From assembly GCA_025980665.1 (NCBI GenBank), contig JAICXC010000045.1:1-37024 (forward strand): 37,024 nucleotides of DNA. Reading direction: 5' to 3'. The stretch is from Bryobacteraceae bacterium (GTDB lineage: Bacteria > Acidobacteriota > Terriglobia > Bryobacterales > Bryobacteraceae). Within the stretch, counting starts at the first letter, position 1, and each line of letters opens with the position of its first letter. Under the pieces are notes generated by a model, which saw only the letters and a program-made list of their open reading frames with translations, searched no databases and had not been told where the DNA came from. Positions 1 to 8,111 of this stretch are shown piece by piece. A program made the position numbers and the translations under genes.

Positions 1-507
1 GATCGCGAGCCCGCGGTTGTGCAGGCCGCAGCACATGTGGCTCTGCGTGGCCGGATCAAGCTTGGCGGCGTACATCCACTTCTGTGCGCCGGTGCGCGCA
101 TCGAGCGCGTACACGATGCTGTTGTCCATCGTTTGGTAGATCGTGTCATTCCATATCAGAGGCGTGCCTTCAGTGCCTCCGCGGCCTCCCGCCGCCGTGA
201 GCGGCGCTGACCAGGCCAGCCCCAGCTTGGCGACGTTGGTCTCGTCGATTTGTTTCAACTGGCTGTAGCGCTGTTCCGTTTCACTGAGGCCGTAGGTGAG
301 CCAGGTGCCCGGCATGGCGTCTTTGGCTGTGCCGGCGGTCTTAAGAACTTTAGCGTCCACCGCGCGCGGCTGCTGGGCGGTGATTGTCGTAACCAGAGCG
401 AGCGCAAAGGGCGCGGCGTAAACCATCGAGCGCTTCAGGAACAATTGCGCCGCGCCCGTTTTGCGCGATTTTCTCAAAAGTGTGGCGATGGCGCCAGTGG
501 CCAACAT
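1..507 (-). CDS. PQQ-dependent alcohol dehydrogenase, 5' part (runs off window)
   Basis: Only the first 169 codons are present. The reading frame leaves the window at base 1. The product should be a periplasmic quinoprotein that oxidises alcohols with PQQ. A basic N-terminus and a hydrophobic stretch (about residues 28-44, ending TITA-Q) form a signal peptide or anchor. Next comes the first propeller blade with the typical YGLSETEQRYSQL and LGLAWS segments. The vicinal cysteine pair C159-C160 (HMCCGLHNRG) lies where methanol-dehydrogenase-type enzymes form their disulfide over PQQ. A short GGRGG stretch sits near residue 109. The ATG at 507 is used here. An in-frame TTG at 528 has a better Shine-Dalgarno (AAGGGA) and is a real alternative; an in-frame TGA lies just upstream of it. 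The metal-ligand region lies outside the window, so Ca versus lanthanide type cannot be judged. The gene is divergent from the dienelactone hydrolase. Confidence 0.88.
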   Translation of the reverse strand, partial: MLATGAIATLLRKSRKTGAAQLFLKRSMVYAAPFALALVTTITAQQPRAVDAKVLKTAGTAKDAMPGTWLTYGLSETEQRYSQLKQIDETNVAKLGLAWSAPLTAAGGRGGTEGTPLIWNDTIYQTMDNSIVYALDARTGAQKWMYAAKLDPATQSHMCCGLHNRGLAI

Positions 508-648
508 GGCCTTGTTAAAGGTGGTCAAGCGTGAATCCCTTCAAAAGCAGTATGACCGATTTCCGTCCTTAAGAATACTCACTCGCCTCGGTACCCACAG
601 GAGACCTGGGGGAGATAGAATATGCAGGTACGCGTATAAGGAGGCAAT

Positions 649-1494
649 ATGTGCGATCAGGATCATTCTAAGGAAGAACTGGAGCAATACGAGGCTCGAG
701 GTCTGGTGACACGAAAGCAATTCGGCGTCATGTTGGGCGCAGGCATCGCCATGATGCTTCCGAAAGTCGCGAACGCGGCTGCCGTGACCGAATCGGAGGT
801 GACCATAAAGACGCCCGACGGCTCGGCGGATTGCTACTTCGTTCATCCCGCGACCGGCACCGCCCCAGGCGTTCTGGTGTGGCCGGACATCTTCGGGCTG
901 CGGCCGGCGTTCCGCCAGATGGGCAAGCGGCTCGCCGAATCGGGATATTCGGTGCTGGTGGTGAATCCGTTCTACCGTCAGAAGAAAGCTCCGACCGCCG
1001 AGAAGGGCGCCGCCACGCCGATCGCGCAGGTGATGCCGCTCATGCAGGCTCTGGCCGAGCCGACCACTACGACGGATGCGAAGGCGTTCATCGGATGGCT
1101 GGACCAGCAGGCGTCGGTCGCGAAAAACCGCAAAATCGGAACCCAGGGGTACTGCATGGGCGGGTTCCTTGCGTTCCGCACGGTGGCGACTGTGCCCGAT
1201 CGTGTCGGTGCCGTCGCAACCTTCCATGGCGCAAATCTGGTGGCCAACTTGCCGGGGGCCGCGAAGAGCAAGGCTCAGTTCCTCATTGCAATCGCGGAGA
1301 GCGATGACAAGCAGGCTCCGAACGATAAGACCGTATTGAAGGACACTTTCGCCAAGGCGGGCTTGAATGCGGAGATCGAAGTGTACCCAGCTATGCACGG
1401 CTGGTGTCCGCCGGATACCAACGTCTATAACATGGAGCAAGCCGAGAAGGCGTGGGGCCGTTTGCTCGCGCTATACGGAAAAGCGCTGGCGTAG
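649..1494 (+). CDS. Dienelactone hydrolase family protein, exported
   Basis: Alpha/beta hydrolase of the dienelactone hydrolase family, 281 aa. The family hydrolyses lactones or esters, classically dienelactone in chlorocatechol breakdown; the true substrate here is unknown. The nucleophile motif is GYCMGG with C169, the acid is D219 or D220 in ESDDKQAP, and the base is H250 in AMHGW, in the expected order. Residues 20-45 (TRKQFGVMLGAGIAMML...ANAAA) resemble a Tat-like leader, but with RK instead of the twin RR, so the export route is uncertain. The start is secure: AAGGAGG lies five bases before the ATG. The divergent neighbour is a PQQ dehydrogenase, and the 141-base gap between them should hold both promoters. 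No strong promoter hexamers stand out in it. The convergent Hsp70-like gene ends 45 bases downstream. Confidence 0.92.
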   Translation: MCDQDHSKEELEQYEARGLVTRKQFGVMLGAGIAMMLPKVANAAAVTESEVTIKTPDGSADCYFVHPATGTAPGVLVWPDIFGLRPAFRQMGKRLAESGYSVLVVNPFYRQKKAPTAEKGAATPIAQVMPLMQALAEPTTTTDAKAFIGWLDQQASVAKNRKIGTQGYCMGGFLAFRTVATVPDRVGAVATFHGANLVANLPGAAKSKAQFLIAIAESDDKQAPNDKTVLKDTFAKAGLNAEIEVYPAMHGWCPPDTNVYNMEQAEKAWGRLLALYGKALA

Positions 1495-1539
1495 ACATCC
1501 AGTCCCGCAAACTCGCAACGGGTCCGGTCCCGCAAGGGC

Positions 1540-3270
1540 TTAGATCCGTTGGGACGGCGAGCGTTCCTTCTTAGGACGGACGTTGAACTCGAGCTTCCAC
1601 CGGCGCCCGTCGCGGGCGACAAACCACAGCTCCAACATTCCGGTTTCTGTTACCAGGCTCTCCAGGGTTACGAGGACGTTCTCATTGACGTCGTTCGATA
1701 GCAAAGCCTCGATGGGGGCAAGTTCCTCCATCGTGGAATCTATCTCTTCGATCAAAGAACCGGGTGCATCCTGTGTTCTTTCGCTGGATTGGAAGAATCG
1801 GAACTGCGCCCGTTTACCCACGCTCAAGACGGACGTGCGGTCCGCAAATGTATATCCGGTACCCTCTTCCATTCCGAAAGGCACCACAGTCAGGGCTTTC
1901 AGTGGGGGGCGTCTGCCGGGTACAGCGGGCGCCACTGCTTCGATACCGATGTAGTAGCTGTGGGGGACGCCGCCCCGCACCCGCACCCCTTCCCCCTGCC
2001 GCGCCAAACCATAGTAGGCGGCGCCGTGCGCCACGGAACGCATGAGATCCCCACTCACCAGTGGCGTTATCGGCCGGGGAAACCAATGATCCAGGATTTC
2101 TACGATTCGTTCCCGCACGAAGGGCGCGCGGAATACGCCGCCATTGAATAATACGTGGGTCGGAGTGGCAGTCTGACGGCGGAGAAAGTGTCCCAAATGA
2201 CGCGTAATAGCTGGATCAGATGCATATGGAAGGCCGAATTCGGTGAGCGCCGTTGGCTGCTCGTCCGGTTCTTCCTCGATTGAAACGGCTGGTAAAAATC
2301 CATCCGTCAGGATGCGCACGATATCAGAACGGGCCAGCGTCGATTTCAGGGATTTGCCGACAACACTCGTACCCCGGCCGAGAATTGTTATGGGTAGCTT
2401 GGTTTCTTGGTTGTCCTCCGCCAACAAACGCTCCTTGGCTAATCGGCAATGCTGGTAGAGGGCGTGAAACTGCGTCCCGTCGAGTTTAGGAAGACTCTCG
2501 GCGACGTGATGAGCCAGCGCGGCGTCGATGTTATCGCCACCCAGCAAAATGTGATCGCCGACGGCAATGCGGCGCAGCGAGATCTGGCCCGCGTCCTCTT
2601 CGACCGAGATCAGCGCGAAATCAGTAGTGCCTCCGCCGATGTCGATCACCAGGATCAGATCACCAACCGCGACCTGCTCTCGCCAATCCGGATTGTGCGC
2701 GATCCATGCGTAGAACGCAGCCTGCGGCTCTTCGAGCAGCACTACCTTGTCATAGCCTGCCTGTTCGGCGGCCTTAAGGGTCAAATCGCGGGCTACGGCG
2801 TCAAAGGATGCTGGTACGGTTACCAGCACCTGATGCGTTTCAAAAGGAGCGTCTGTCCTCTTCTTGTTCCATGCTTCCCGCAGGAATCTCAGATATTGCG
2901 ACGACGCCTCCACGGGCGAGATCTTGCTTACGCCCTCCGGCGCGGTAACCGGGAGGATCGCAGCATTGCGATCCACGCCGGCATAAGAAAGCCAGGACTT
3001 CGCCGATGACACCAGTCGCCCAGGATTGTCCAAACCCTTTCTCTGCGCCAGCACTCCGACAATTGGCGGATCTTCCAGGAACAAGAACGATGGCAGCAGT
3101 GGTTCTTCGCGAACTTCGTCGGGATGAACGAATTGCGGAATTGGAAATAACTCTATGGCGCCGGCCTGTGAATAGGCGAGCGCACAGTTGGTGGTGCCCA
3201 GGTCGATACCAATGACGGGGCGGATCTCAGGAAGGTTGCTCAAATGGTGTTCTCGGATTTCTGGTGTCAA
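1540..3270 (-). CDS. Hsp70/DnaK-like ATPase
   Basis: Divergent Hsp70-family protein, about 576 aa from the TTG at 3270. The nucleotide-binding domain is complete: phosphate-1 motif VIGIDLGTTNCALAYS at the N-terminus, phosphate-2 motif VIDIGGGTTDFALI, and an adenosine-type motif FNGGVFRAPFVRERI. The last 170 residues or so are beta-rich and replace the normal DnaK substrate-binding domain; there is no EEVD-like tail. It is therefore probably a specialised chaperone-like ATPase rather than the housekeeping DnaK, and no DnaJ or GrpE is nearby. The start is unclear. An in-frame ATG at 3354 would overlap the upstream lactonase gene by 64 bases and add a non-homologous-looking tail. TTG at 3270 or TTG at 3243 fits better, though neither has a strong ribosome site. 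It is co-directional with, and about 20 bases behind, the lactonase-like gene. Confidence 0.85.
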   Translation of the reverse strand: MTPEIREHHLSNLPEIRPVIGIDLGTTNCALAYSQAGAIELFPIPQFVHPDEVREEPLLPSFLFLEDPPIVGVLAQRKGLDNPGRLVSSAKSWLSYAGVDRNAAILPVTAPEGVSKISPVEASSQYLRFLREAWNKKRTDAPFETHQVLVTVPASFDAVARDLTLKAAEQAGYDKVVLLEEPQAAFYAWIAHNPDWREQVAVGDLILVIDIGGGTTDFALISVEEDAGQISLRRIAVGDHILLGGDNIDAALAHHVAESLPKLDGTQFHALYQHCRLAKERLLAEDNQETKLPITILGRGTSVVGKSLKSTLARSDIVRILTDGFLPAVSIEEEPDEQPTALTEFGLPYASDPAITRHLGHFLRRQTATPTHVLFNGGVFRAPFVRERIVEILDHWFPRPITPLVSGDLMRSVAHGAAYYGLARQGEGVRVRGGVPHSYYIGIEAVAPAVPGRRPPLKALTVVPFGMEEGTGYTFADRTSVLSVGKRAQFRFFQSSERTQDAPGSLIEEIDSTMEELAPIEALLSNDVNENVLVTLESLVTETGMLELWFVARDGRRWKLEFNVRPKKERSPSQRI

Positions 3271-3290
3271 TTGCCGCGAGCGAATCCACT

Positions 3291-4175
3291 CTATTCGTAA
3301 AATTCCGGCGCGATCTTGCGCTTGATACCAGCGGTGTAATCGTGCTGGATCCATAACTGGGCGTGGTTCTTCTTGACGAACTCCTCGATCATGGCCCGGC
3401 TCTTGGCGGTCTGTTCTTTGTCGAAATCGAAGGATGGGATGCGCTTATAGGTGATCTCTTCGGGATAGTGATACAGATCGCCCGACAACAGAACCGGTCC
3501 GGTCTTTGCTAGCTTCAAGAATAAGGACTGATGACCGGGCGTGTGGCCGGGCGTAAACTTGATGACCACGGTGCCGTCGCCGAACACGTCGTGATCCTCG
3601 CCTTTGAGCAGCAGGGTTTTGCTCTTGGCCAAATCCGTGAAGTAGGCCGCGTCCGCGACGGCTCCCAATTTCTTCTCATTGCTGCGCCTGGGGGCGAAGA
3701 TCGCATCGCGGTCGCCTTGCTGCACGATCCAGATCGATCCCGCGAAGGCATTGGCATTAGCCACGTGATCGCCATGATAGTGCGAAAGCGCCAGATAAGT
3801 GATATCGGCAGGTGTGTAGCCAATGGCGGCGAGCTGGGGAAGCAGGGGACGATCCACGGTAAATGCGCCCGCGGTCTGCGGCACGACACCGCTCTTGAAT
3901 GCGCTATCGGGGATCTCACCGGTATCCCACATCATGGTGCCGCGGGGGTGGACGATCAGGAAGCATGGAGTGACCATATTGGACGTGGCCAGCTCGCCCG
4001 GCTTGAACCCCATCGAGTCTCCATTGGCCACCGTGATCTTCCCGCAATCGAGGACATAGAGTCGTAGCGACTTCGGCGGCGTGGGCTTACGGGTTTGCGC
4101 GTCGGCGGAGGGCCAGACCGCCACGCCGATCAATGCGACGGTGGCAAGGACAAGATTCATGATTCGGTGGATCAT
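3291..4175 (-). CDS. Secreted metallo-beta-lactamase fold hydrolase, AHL-lactonase-like
   Basis: 294 aa. The signal peptide (MNLVLATVALIGVAVW...ADA-Q) predicts export to the periplasm. The zinc motif is intact: SHYHGDH with H132, H134, D136 and H137. It is followed by TPGHTPGHQSLF, the bridging Asp in LLSGDLYHY, and a late His in IQHDY. This order and the HxHxDH...H...D...H spacing match the N-acyl-homoserine lactonase branch (AttM/AiiA-like). Related enzymes also cleave other lactones or esters, so quorum quenching is only a possibility. Two ATGs compete: 4175 and, five codons later, 4160. Neither has a clear Shine-Dalgarno, and 4160 gives the more typical signal peptide. The Hsp70-like gene follows about 20 bases later and may be co-transcribed. 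Confidence 0.88.
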   Translation of the reverse strand: MIHRIMNLVLATVALIGVAVWPSADAQTRKPTPPKSLRLYVLDCGKITVANGDSMGFKPGELATSNMVTPCFLIVHPRGTMMWDTGEIPDSAFKSGVVPQTAGAFTVDRPLLPQLAAIGYTPADITYLALSHYHGDHVANANAFAGSIWIVQQGDRDAIFAPRRSNEKKLGAVADAAYFTDLAKSKTLLLKGEDHDVFGDGTVVIKFTPGHTPGHQSLFLKLAKTGPVLLSGDLYHYPEEITYKRIPSFDFDKEQTAKSRAMIEEFVKKNHAQLWIQHDYTAGIKRKIAPEFYE

Positions 4176-4222
4176 GTTGGAAGCATATCATCCCGTTTGC
4201 ACACCAATTCGTACTGCACCGG

Positions 4223-4650
4223 TCAACGCAGGTAGGCAATCAGGGGCGTGAGCGTAAGAGGACTCGCGATTGTGGACAGGAAGGCCACGGGCATGGAAGG
4301 AAGGACCACAGCGGGTTGCGTGGCCGCCTCGGCGACTCCTAAAAGCCCAGCGAGGCCCAATGCGATCACTGGCGCCACCAGCAACGAAATTCCCACCGCT
4401 AGAATTACGATCCCCGGCCGGCCACACGGCGCGCTCGAGCTGCATTCCCAGGACGAGATCATCACGGCAAGCGCGGCGTCGCTCACTAGATCGATCGGCC
4501 GCATGACCGCTTCCGGCACGGCATGACCGGATTCTATAGAGTGACGCGGAATGCGCGTAACGGTTTGCCGTCCAAGCCTAGCCCTTTCGACGCGACGTAA
4601 TCCACCAACCCAATCGAGCCCAGATGAGCACGGCCAGCAATATGAGCCGG
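4223..4650 (-). pseudogene. Decayed AEC (auxin efflux carrier) family permease remnant
   Basis: No intact gene fills 4176-4783, but permease-like fragments can be read in different minus-strand frames. One frame gives VVRLILLAVLIWARLGWW followed by RRKGLGLDG, like the first helix and loop of AEC transporters. Another gives RPIDLVSDAALAVMI. A shifted frame continues LVLGMQLERAVWPAG. The first frame then resumes with ILAVGISLLVAPVIALG and PAVVLPSMPVAFLSTIASP, matching the conserved AEC C-terminal helices with their PSMPVA segment. Roughly 430 bases cover what normally needs about 900, so there is internal deletion plus at least two frameshifts. The family call is from memory of AEC patterns; a decayed membrane protein of another family is possible. 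Confidence 0.5.
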
Positions 4651-4783
4651 ACGACGTTCGGTCCCGAAGCGCTGGAGGTGACGAGCCGCCGAAACGCAGA
4701 AACGGCAAGAGGAAAAGACCACCGGTCACCGCGCCGACGGAGCGCCGAGATCTTTGGCGGGCAACATTCAGTACAGTATAGTC

Positions 4784-5851
4784 ATGCCATACAACATCTT
4801 ACTTATGGGCGCGTCCTACGGCTCGCTCCTCGCCTCCAAAATGCTGTTTGGCGGCCACACGATTCATCTGGTTTGCCTGCCAGCGGAAGCAGATTTAATC
4901 AATGCTGAAGGTTTTCGCGTGCGCTTGCCGATAAAAGGGCGCAAAGATCCGGTCGTACTCGATTCGCGCAAGCTTCCGGGCAAGGCGACCGCTGGACCAG
5001 CGGCCGGTGTCAATCCAAAGGATTACGACCTCGTCGGCTTGTGCATGATGGAGCCGCAATATCGCGCGGCGGGCGTACGAGAGTTGCTCGACGCAGTGGC
5101 GAAATCGCGCGTGCCTTGCATGTCGATTATGAATATGCCGCCGCTTCCCTATATAAGGCGCATTCCCGGCCTGGACCATGACGCGCTCAAGCCCGCCTAC
5201 ACGGATCCGACGGTCTGGGAGAATTTCGATCCCAAATGCATGACGCTCAACAGTCCGGACCCGCAGGCGATCCGCCCCCCCGACGAGCCCGTCAACGTGC
5301 TGATGGTGACGCTGCCTACCAACTTCAAGGTCGCGCGATTCGACGATGACAAATCTACCGCGATTCTTCGCCAGCTGGAGAAAGACATCGAAGGAGCACG
5401 CTTCGACACATCAGAGGGCAAGGTAGAGTTACCGGTGAAGCTGAAGGTGCACGATTCAATCTTCGTGCCGTTGGCGAAGTGGGCGATGCTGCTCTCCGGC
5501 AACTACCGCTGCATCACCCAAGATGGCATACGCACCACGCAGGAAGCGGTGCACAGCGACCTTGAGACTTCGCGCTCCGTCTATGAATTCGTCAACGGTT
5601 TGTGCGTGAAGCTGGGGGCCAATCCGAACGATCTGGTGCCGTTCGAGAAGTACGCCGCTGCCGCGCAATCGCTGGTTCGTCCGGCTTCAGCGGCGCGCGC
5701 GCTCAACAACGGAGCGCCGTATATCGAGCGCCCCGACATGCTGGTGCAGTTGATCGCCAAGCAGAAGGGTTTAAGCCACCCGGTGATCGACGGAATTGTC
5801 GCGCTGGTTAACTCGCGGCTCGATGCCAATCGCAAAAAGGCAGCGTCCTAG
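4784..5851 (+). CDS. Ketopantoate reductase (ApbA/PanE)-like protein
   Basis: 355 aa from the ATG at 4784. The N-terminus NILLMGASYGSLLASKMLF is a Rossmann nucleotide-binding turn followed by the strand HTIHLVC, as in ApbA/PanE-type 2-dehydropantoate 2-reductases. The remainder is helical and matches a C-terminal dimerisation/substrate domain in size (family about 300 aa; this one is longer). The glycine motif is altered (GASYGS rather than GxGxxG), and no pantothenate gene is adjacent. A different hydroxy- or oxo-acid substrate, or an opine-dehydrogenase-like role, is therefore possible. A TTG ten codons upstream (4754) is an alternative start; neither has a good Shine-Dalgarno. The stop shares the palindrome CTAG with the stop of the convergent DAC gene, a 4-base overlap. 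Confidence 0.75.
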   Translation: MPYNILLMGASYGSLLASKMLFGGHTIHLVCLPAEADLINAEGFRVRLPIKGRKDPVVLDSRKLPGKATAGPAAGVNPKDYDLVGLCMMEPQYRAAGVRELLDAVAKSRVPCMSIMNMPPLPYIRRIPGLDHDALKPAYTDPTVWENFDPKCMTLNSPDPQAIRPPDEPVNVLMVTLPTNFKVARFDDDKSTAILRQLEKDIEGARFDTSEGKVELPVKLKVHDSIFVPLAKWAMLLSGNYRCITQDGIRTTQEAVHSDLETSRSVYEFVNGLCVKLGANPNDLVPFEKYAAAAQSLVRPASAARALNNGAPYIERPDMLVQLIAKQKGLSHPVIDGIVALVNSRLDANRKKAAS

Positions 5852-6972
5852 AGCAGCAGGGCATCGATTCGATGCGCGTGAACGATTTCTTCGCTGGCAG
5901 ACCATGCGAACACCGTGAACCGGCCATCCTGTGAAGCGACAAGAGCGATCGCGTCGCGCTGATCGTGAACGAACTGAGCGGCCGACAAGTGGCGAGTTCC
6001 GCCAAACTGAGCCGGCTCGGCAATCACGGGGGTCCCGCCTTCTATCGGTTCCGTTACAGTAACCTGGCCCACTTGCGGAGAACCTTTGCGGCGGACGATC
6101 TTGGCGCCGAATGCCAGCAACTCGTAATCTGCGTTGATCAACGTCGCGCCGTCTACGGCTGTCAGGCCCGCGATTTCATCCACGACGCGGCCCAGCGCAT
6201 CTTCCCATCGCCGGCCCTGCTTCTTTCCGGCATCTTTTCGCATGAGGTCCGCAAGCCCGGAGAATGCGGGAACAACCGCGTAAGTGATCGGTTGAAGGAT
6301 GGATTCGGTCCAGGCATCTGAACCCACCGGCACCACCAGCAGCAGGCCGCCGCGGCCGTGCATCCGGATCGAAACTGCAAGCTGCAACAAAACATTCACC
6401 GCCGAGCCTGTGGAGAACTGCGATTGCAGCGAAGTAAGTAACGCCGGATAGGCAGGACTGCTGGCCGCCTGCGGATCGATGATCTTGATCTCGTCTCCCT
6501 GGACTACAGCGATGTTTATGAACTTTCCGGAATCCTCTGAAGGGCTCTGCTTCACCACCAGCAAACCAGGAAGCACCACTTCCAGAACCAGACACAGCGC
6601 AGGAAGGCTGCGGGTAATGCCCCAAACGCGCAACTCATCCTGTTGCGGCCAAACGCCGAGATGAAGACCGGCCCTGTCCACCGCCGCGGCGAGTTTGGTC
6701 AGGTCCTTCGGTGCCAACGAAAGCGAGGTGGCAAACGCCACCGCATCATCCGATTGCCCCGGCGCAACGAACGCGAGGGAAATACGGGGAATGTAACCTT
6801 CTTCCCGGCGGAGACTAGTCCAGAACGCGGCATCGATCAAAGCGGCGAGGGTCGCCGAATCAGGCAGCGTTGCGGCGGGCTCGACGGATTGCTGCGAGGT
6901 GGAGTGAGTCGCCAAATGGCGATGAATGCGATCGGAAGCTAACTGCGCCGCGGCATAGGTCGGCTGCGTCAC
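5848..6972 (-). CDS. DAC (DisA_N-like) domain protein with DACNV-like sensor domain
   Basis: 374 aa from the GTG at 6972. The C-terminal third has the diadenylate-cyclase signature: DGATLI with D274-G275-A276, then GGTRHLSAAQFV with R327-H328, then DAIALVASQDGRFTVF. DAC enzymes condense two ATP into c-di-AMP. Here the usual RHR triad reads RHL (L329), so activity is uncertain. The N-terminal about 240 residues, including SLRREEG and RISLAFV, resemble the probable sensor domain called DACNV that precedes DAC in nucleotide-signalling proteins (family knowledge, from memory). There is no membrane segment. It follows the PepSY gene on the same strand. The start is unusual: protein-like sequence continues upstream of 6972 without a start codon in frame, and a 14-codon ORF with its own Shine-Dalgarno ends exactly over the GTG. 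Confidence 0.8.
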   Translation of the reverse strand: MTQPTYAAAQLASDRIHRHLATHSTSQQSVEPAATLPDSATLAALIDAAFWTSLRREEGYIPRISLAFVAPGQSDDAVAFATSLSLAPKDLTKLAAAVDRAGLHLGVWPQQDELRVWGITRSLPALCLVLEVVLPGLLVVKQSPSEDSGKFINIAVVQGDEIKIIDPQAASSPAYPALLTSLQSQFSTGSAVNVLLQLAVSIRMHGRGGLLLVVPVGSDAWTESILQPITYAVVPAFSGLADLMRKDAGKKQGRRWEDALGRVVDEIAGLTAVDGATLINADYELLAFGAKIVRRKGSPQVGQVTVTEPIEGGTPVIAEPAQFGGTRHLSAAQFVHDQRDAIALVASQDGRFTVFAWSASEEIVHAHRIDALLL

Positions 6973-7013
6973 CTGGAAGCACCACGCGTGAAGATCGCGT
7001 TGGAACCATTCAT
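6969..7013 (-). CDS. Possible 14-codon leader ORF coupling PepSY and DAC genes
   Basis: The sequence after the PepSY stop reads TAG-GAGCAG-ATG. AGGAG therefore lies three bases before an ATG at 7013, which opens MNGSNAIFTRGASR and stops at TGA. That TGA overlaps the GTG start of the DAC gene (GTGA), as in translationally coupled genes. The spacing of the Shine-Dalgarno is short. Alternatively this ATG is the real start of the DAC protein and a one-base indel separates the frames; the DAC frame upstream of the GTG reads EWFQRDLHAWCFQ, which looks protein-like. Confidence 0.3.
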   Translation of the reverse strand: MNGSNAIFTRGASR

Positions 7014-7019
7014 CTGCTC

Positions 7020-8024
7020 CTAGTTTGCAGCCTCGCGCGTGCCGTGCACAATCGCTCCGCCGGGCCGGCGGCCGCTTGCCAAACGCGGGTGCAGTACGCG
7101 GTTCCACCACATAATCGCACCGGTTACGAACATCGCCGCGGGTGCCAGCCCGAATAGCGCCCAAATCGCCTTCGTAGTCTGATCGCAGAGTCCTGGGCCT
7201 GCACAAGGGATCCCTATGCCGTTTATACGGCCGAAGTGCAAATAGGCGAGCCAATAAATTAGTTTGTCGACAATACGTAGCCCGGCATTCGCGGCAGTGG
7301 GCGGCTCGATCCAGTCGGCGAGATCCTGAAAGAAATCGGGGAAAACGAGATAGACGCCGCTAAGCCCAAACACCAATGTGAATCCGAGGGTCCAGAAGCC
7401 GATCATGCTGTGCAAGCGCCAATTGAAGAGCTTCCAGCCCAAAGCGCGAGAGATCGTCAGGCTGCGACGCCATGTCTTCATGCCCGGCCACCAGATCACC
7501 AGACCCGTCACGGCCACCATGAGCCAGGCGAGTGCGCCCACGCCGTTCACTTCGCGGCCGGTTCTTCCGGCCAGCAGATTGTCGTGCAGATCCAATAGTT
7601 CTGACACAAGCAAGTAACCGGTTGAGACCGTATTGCCAAGGTCGCTGCCACTCCGAGGATCGAACGCGCGCGTCTTGATCTGATTGCCCCGGCGCATCCC
7701 GATGTTGACTGCCAGATCGAGATTCGGCGCTCGGGAGATTTTCACAACCTGATAGCCGGGATATAAGTGCATCGCGGCCGCCGCAAGCTGGTCATCCGTC
7801 AAGCGTGGCCCTGAACCCTTCGAGAGGATTGGTTCCGTCGTGGCTGCTCGGTAAAGCTCGTTCCGATAGACCAGCACGCCGCCGGTCACGCTCATCAACA
7901 AGATATATAACCCGAGGGCGATCCCGCTCCATAGATGCACCTGAAAAAGCGCCCTTCGGAGCCAGATCTTCTGCGGGTGCCGCACCCAGCGCTGCCATAA
8001 GGTCAGTTGTTTGCTCCCGCTCAT
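7020..8024 (-). CDS. PepSY-associated transmembrane protein
   Basis: 334 aa inner-membrane protein of the PepSY-TM (PiuB-like, iron-regulated) type. Helices are near residues 27-50 (LWSGIALGLYILLMSVTGG), 165-185 (LAWLMVAVTGLVIWWPG), 215-235 (FWTLGFTLVFGLSGVYLVF) and 285-310. A periplasmic PepSY-like loop (ILSKGSGPRLTDDQLAAAA...) sits after helix 1, and LHDNLLAGRTGREVNG precedes helix 2. The WWPG motif and the helix-flanking histidines are typical. Relatives are linked to siderophore or heme-iron reduction and uptake, but no iron gene is adjacent except the downstream DAC protein. No strong Shine-Dalgarno precedes the ATG; a TATAGC-like box lies close upstream. It is divergent from the FG-GAP-like gene, with an 87-base gap. 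Confidence 0.88.
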   Translation of the reverse strand: MSGSKQLTLWQRWVRHPQKIWLRRALFQVHLWSGIALGLYILLMSVTGGVLVYRNELYRAATTEPILSKGSGPRLTDDQLAAAAMHLYPGYQVVKISRAPNLDLAVNIGMRRGNQIKTRAFDPRSGSDLGNTVSTGYLLVSELLDLHDNLLAGRTGREVNGVGALAWLMVAVTGLVIWWPGMKTWRRSLTISRALGWKLFNWRLHSMIGFWTLGFTLVFGLSGVYLVFPDFFQDLADWIEPPTAANAGLRIVDKLIYWLAYLHFGRINGIGIPCAGPGLCDQTTKAIWALFGLAPAAMFVTGAIMWWNRVLHPRLASGRRPGGAIVHGTREAAN

Positions 8025-8111
8025 CAGCGATCAGGCTATAACACACGCTCGATCCCGTCAACACGTTCGGGATATACTTTAAGTGGCGTGTTGCCACCTT
8101 CCAACTCTCGG

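Noticed and set aside
4223-4729. Reading the 168-codon minus-strand frame as an intact membrane protein.
   Set aside because: Its middle (SSWECSSSAPCGRP) is not membrane-like, while the neighbouring frame supplies the expected LGMQLERAVWPAG; a frameshifted remnant fits better.
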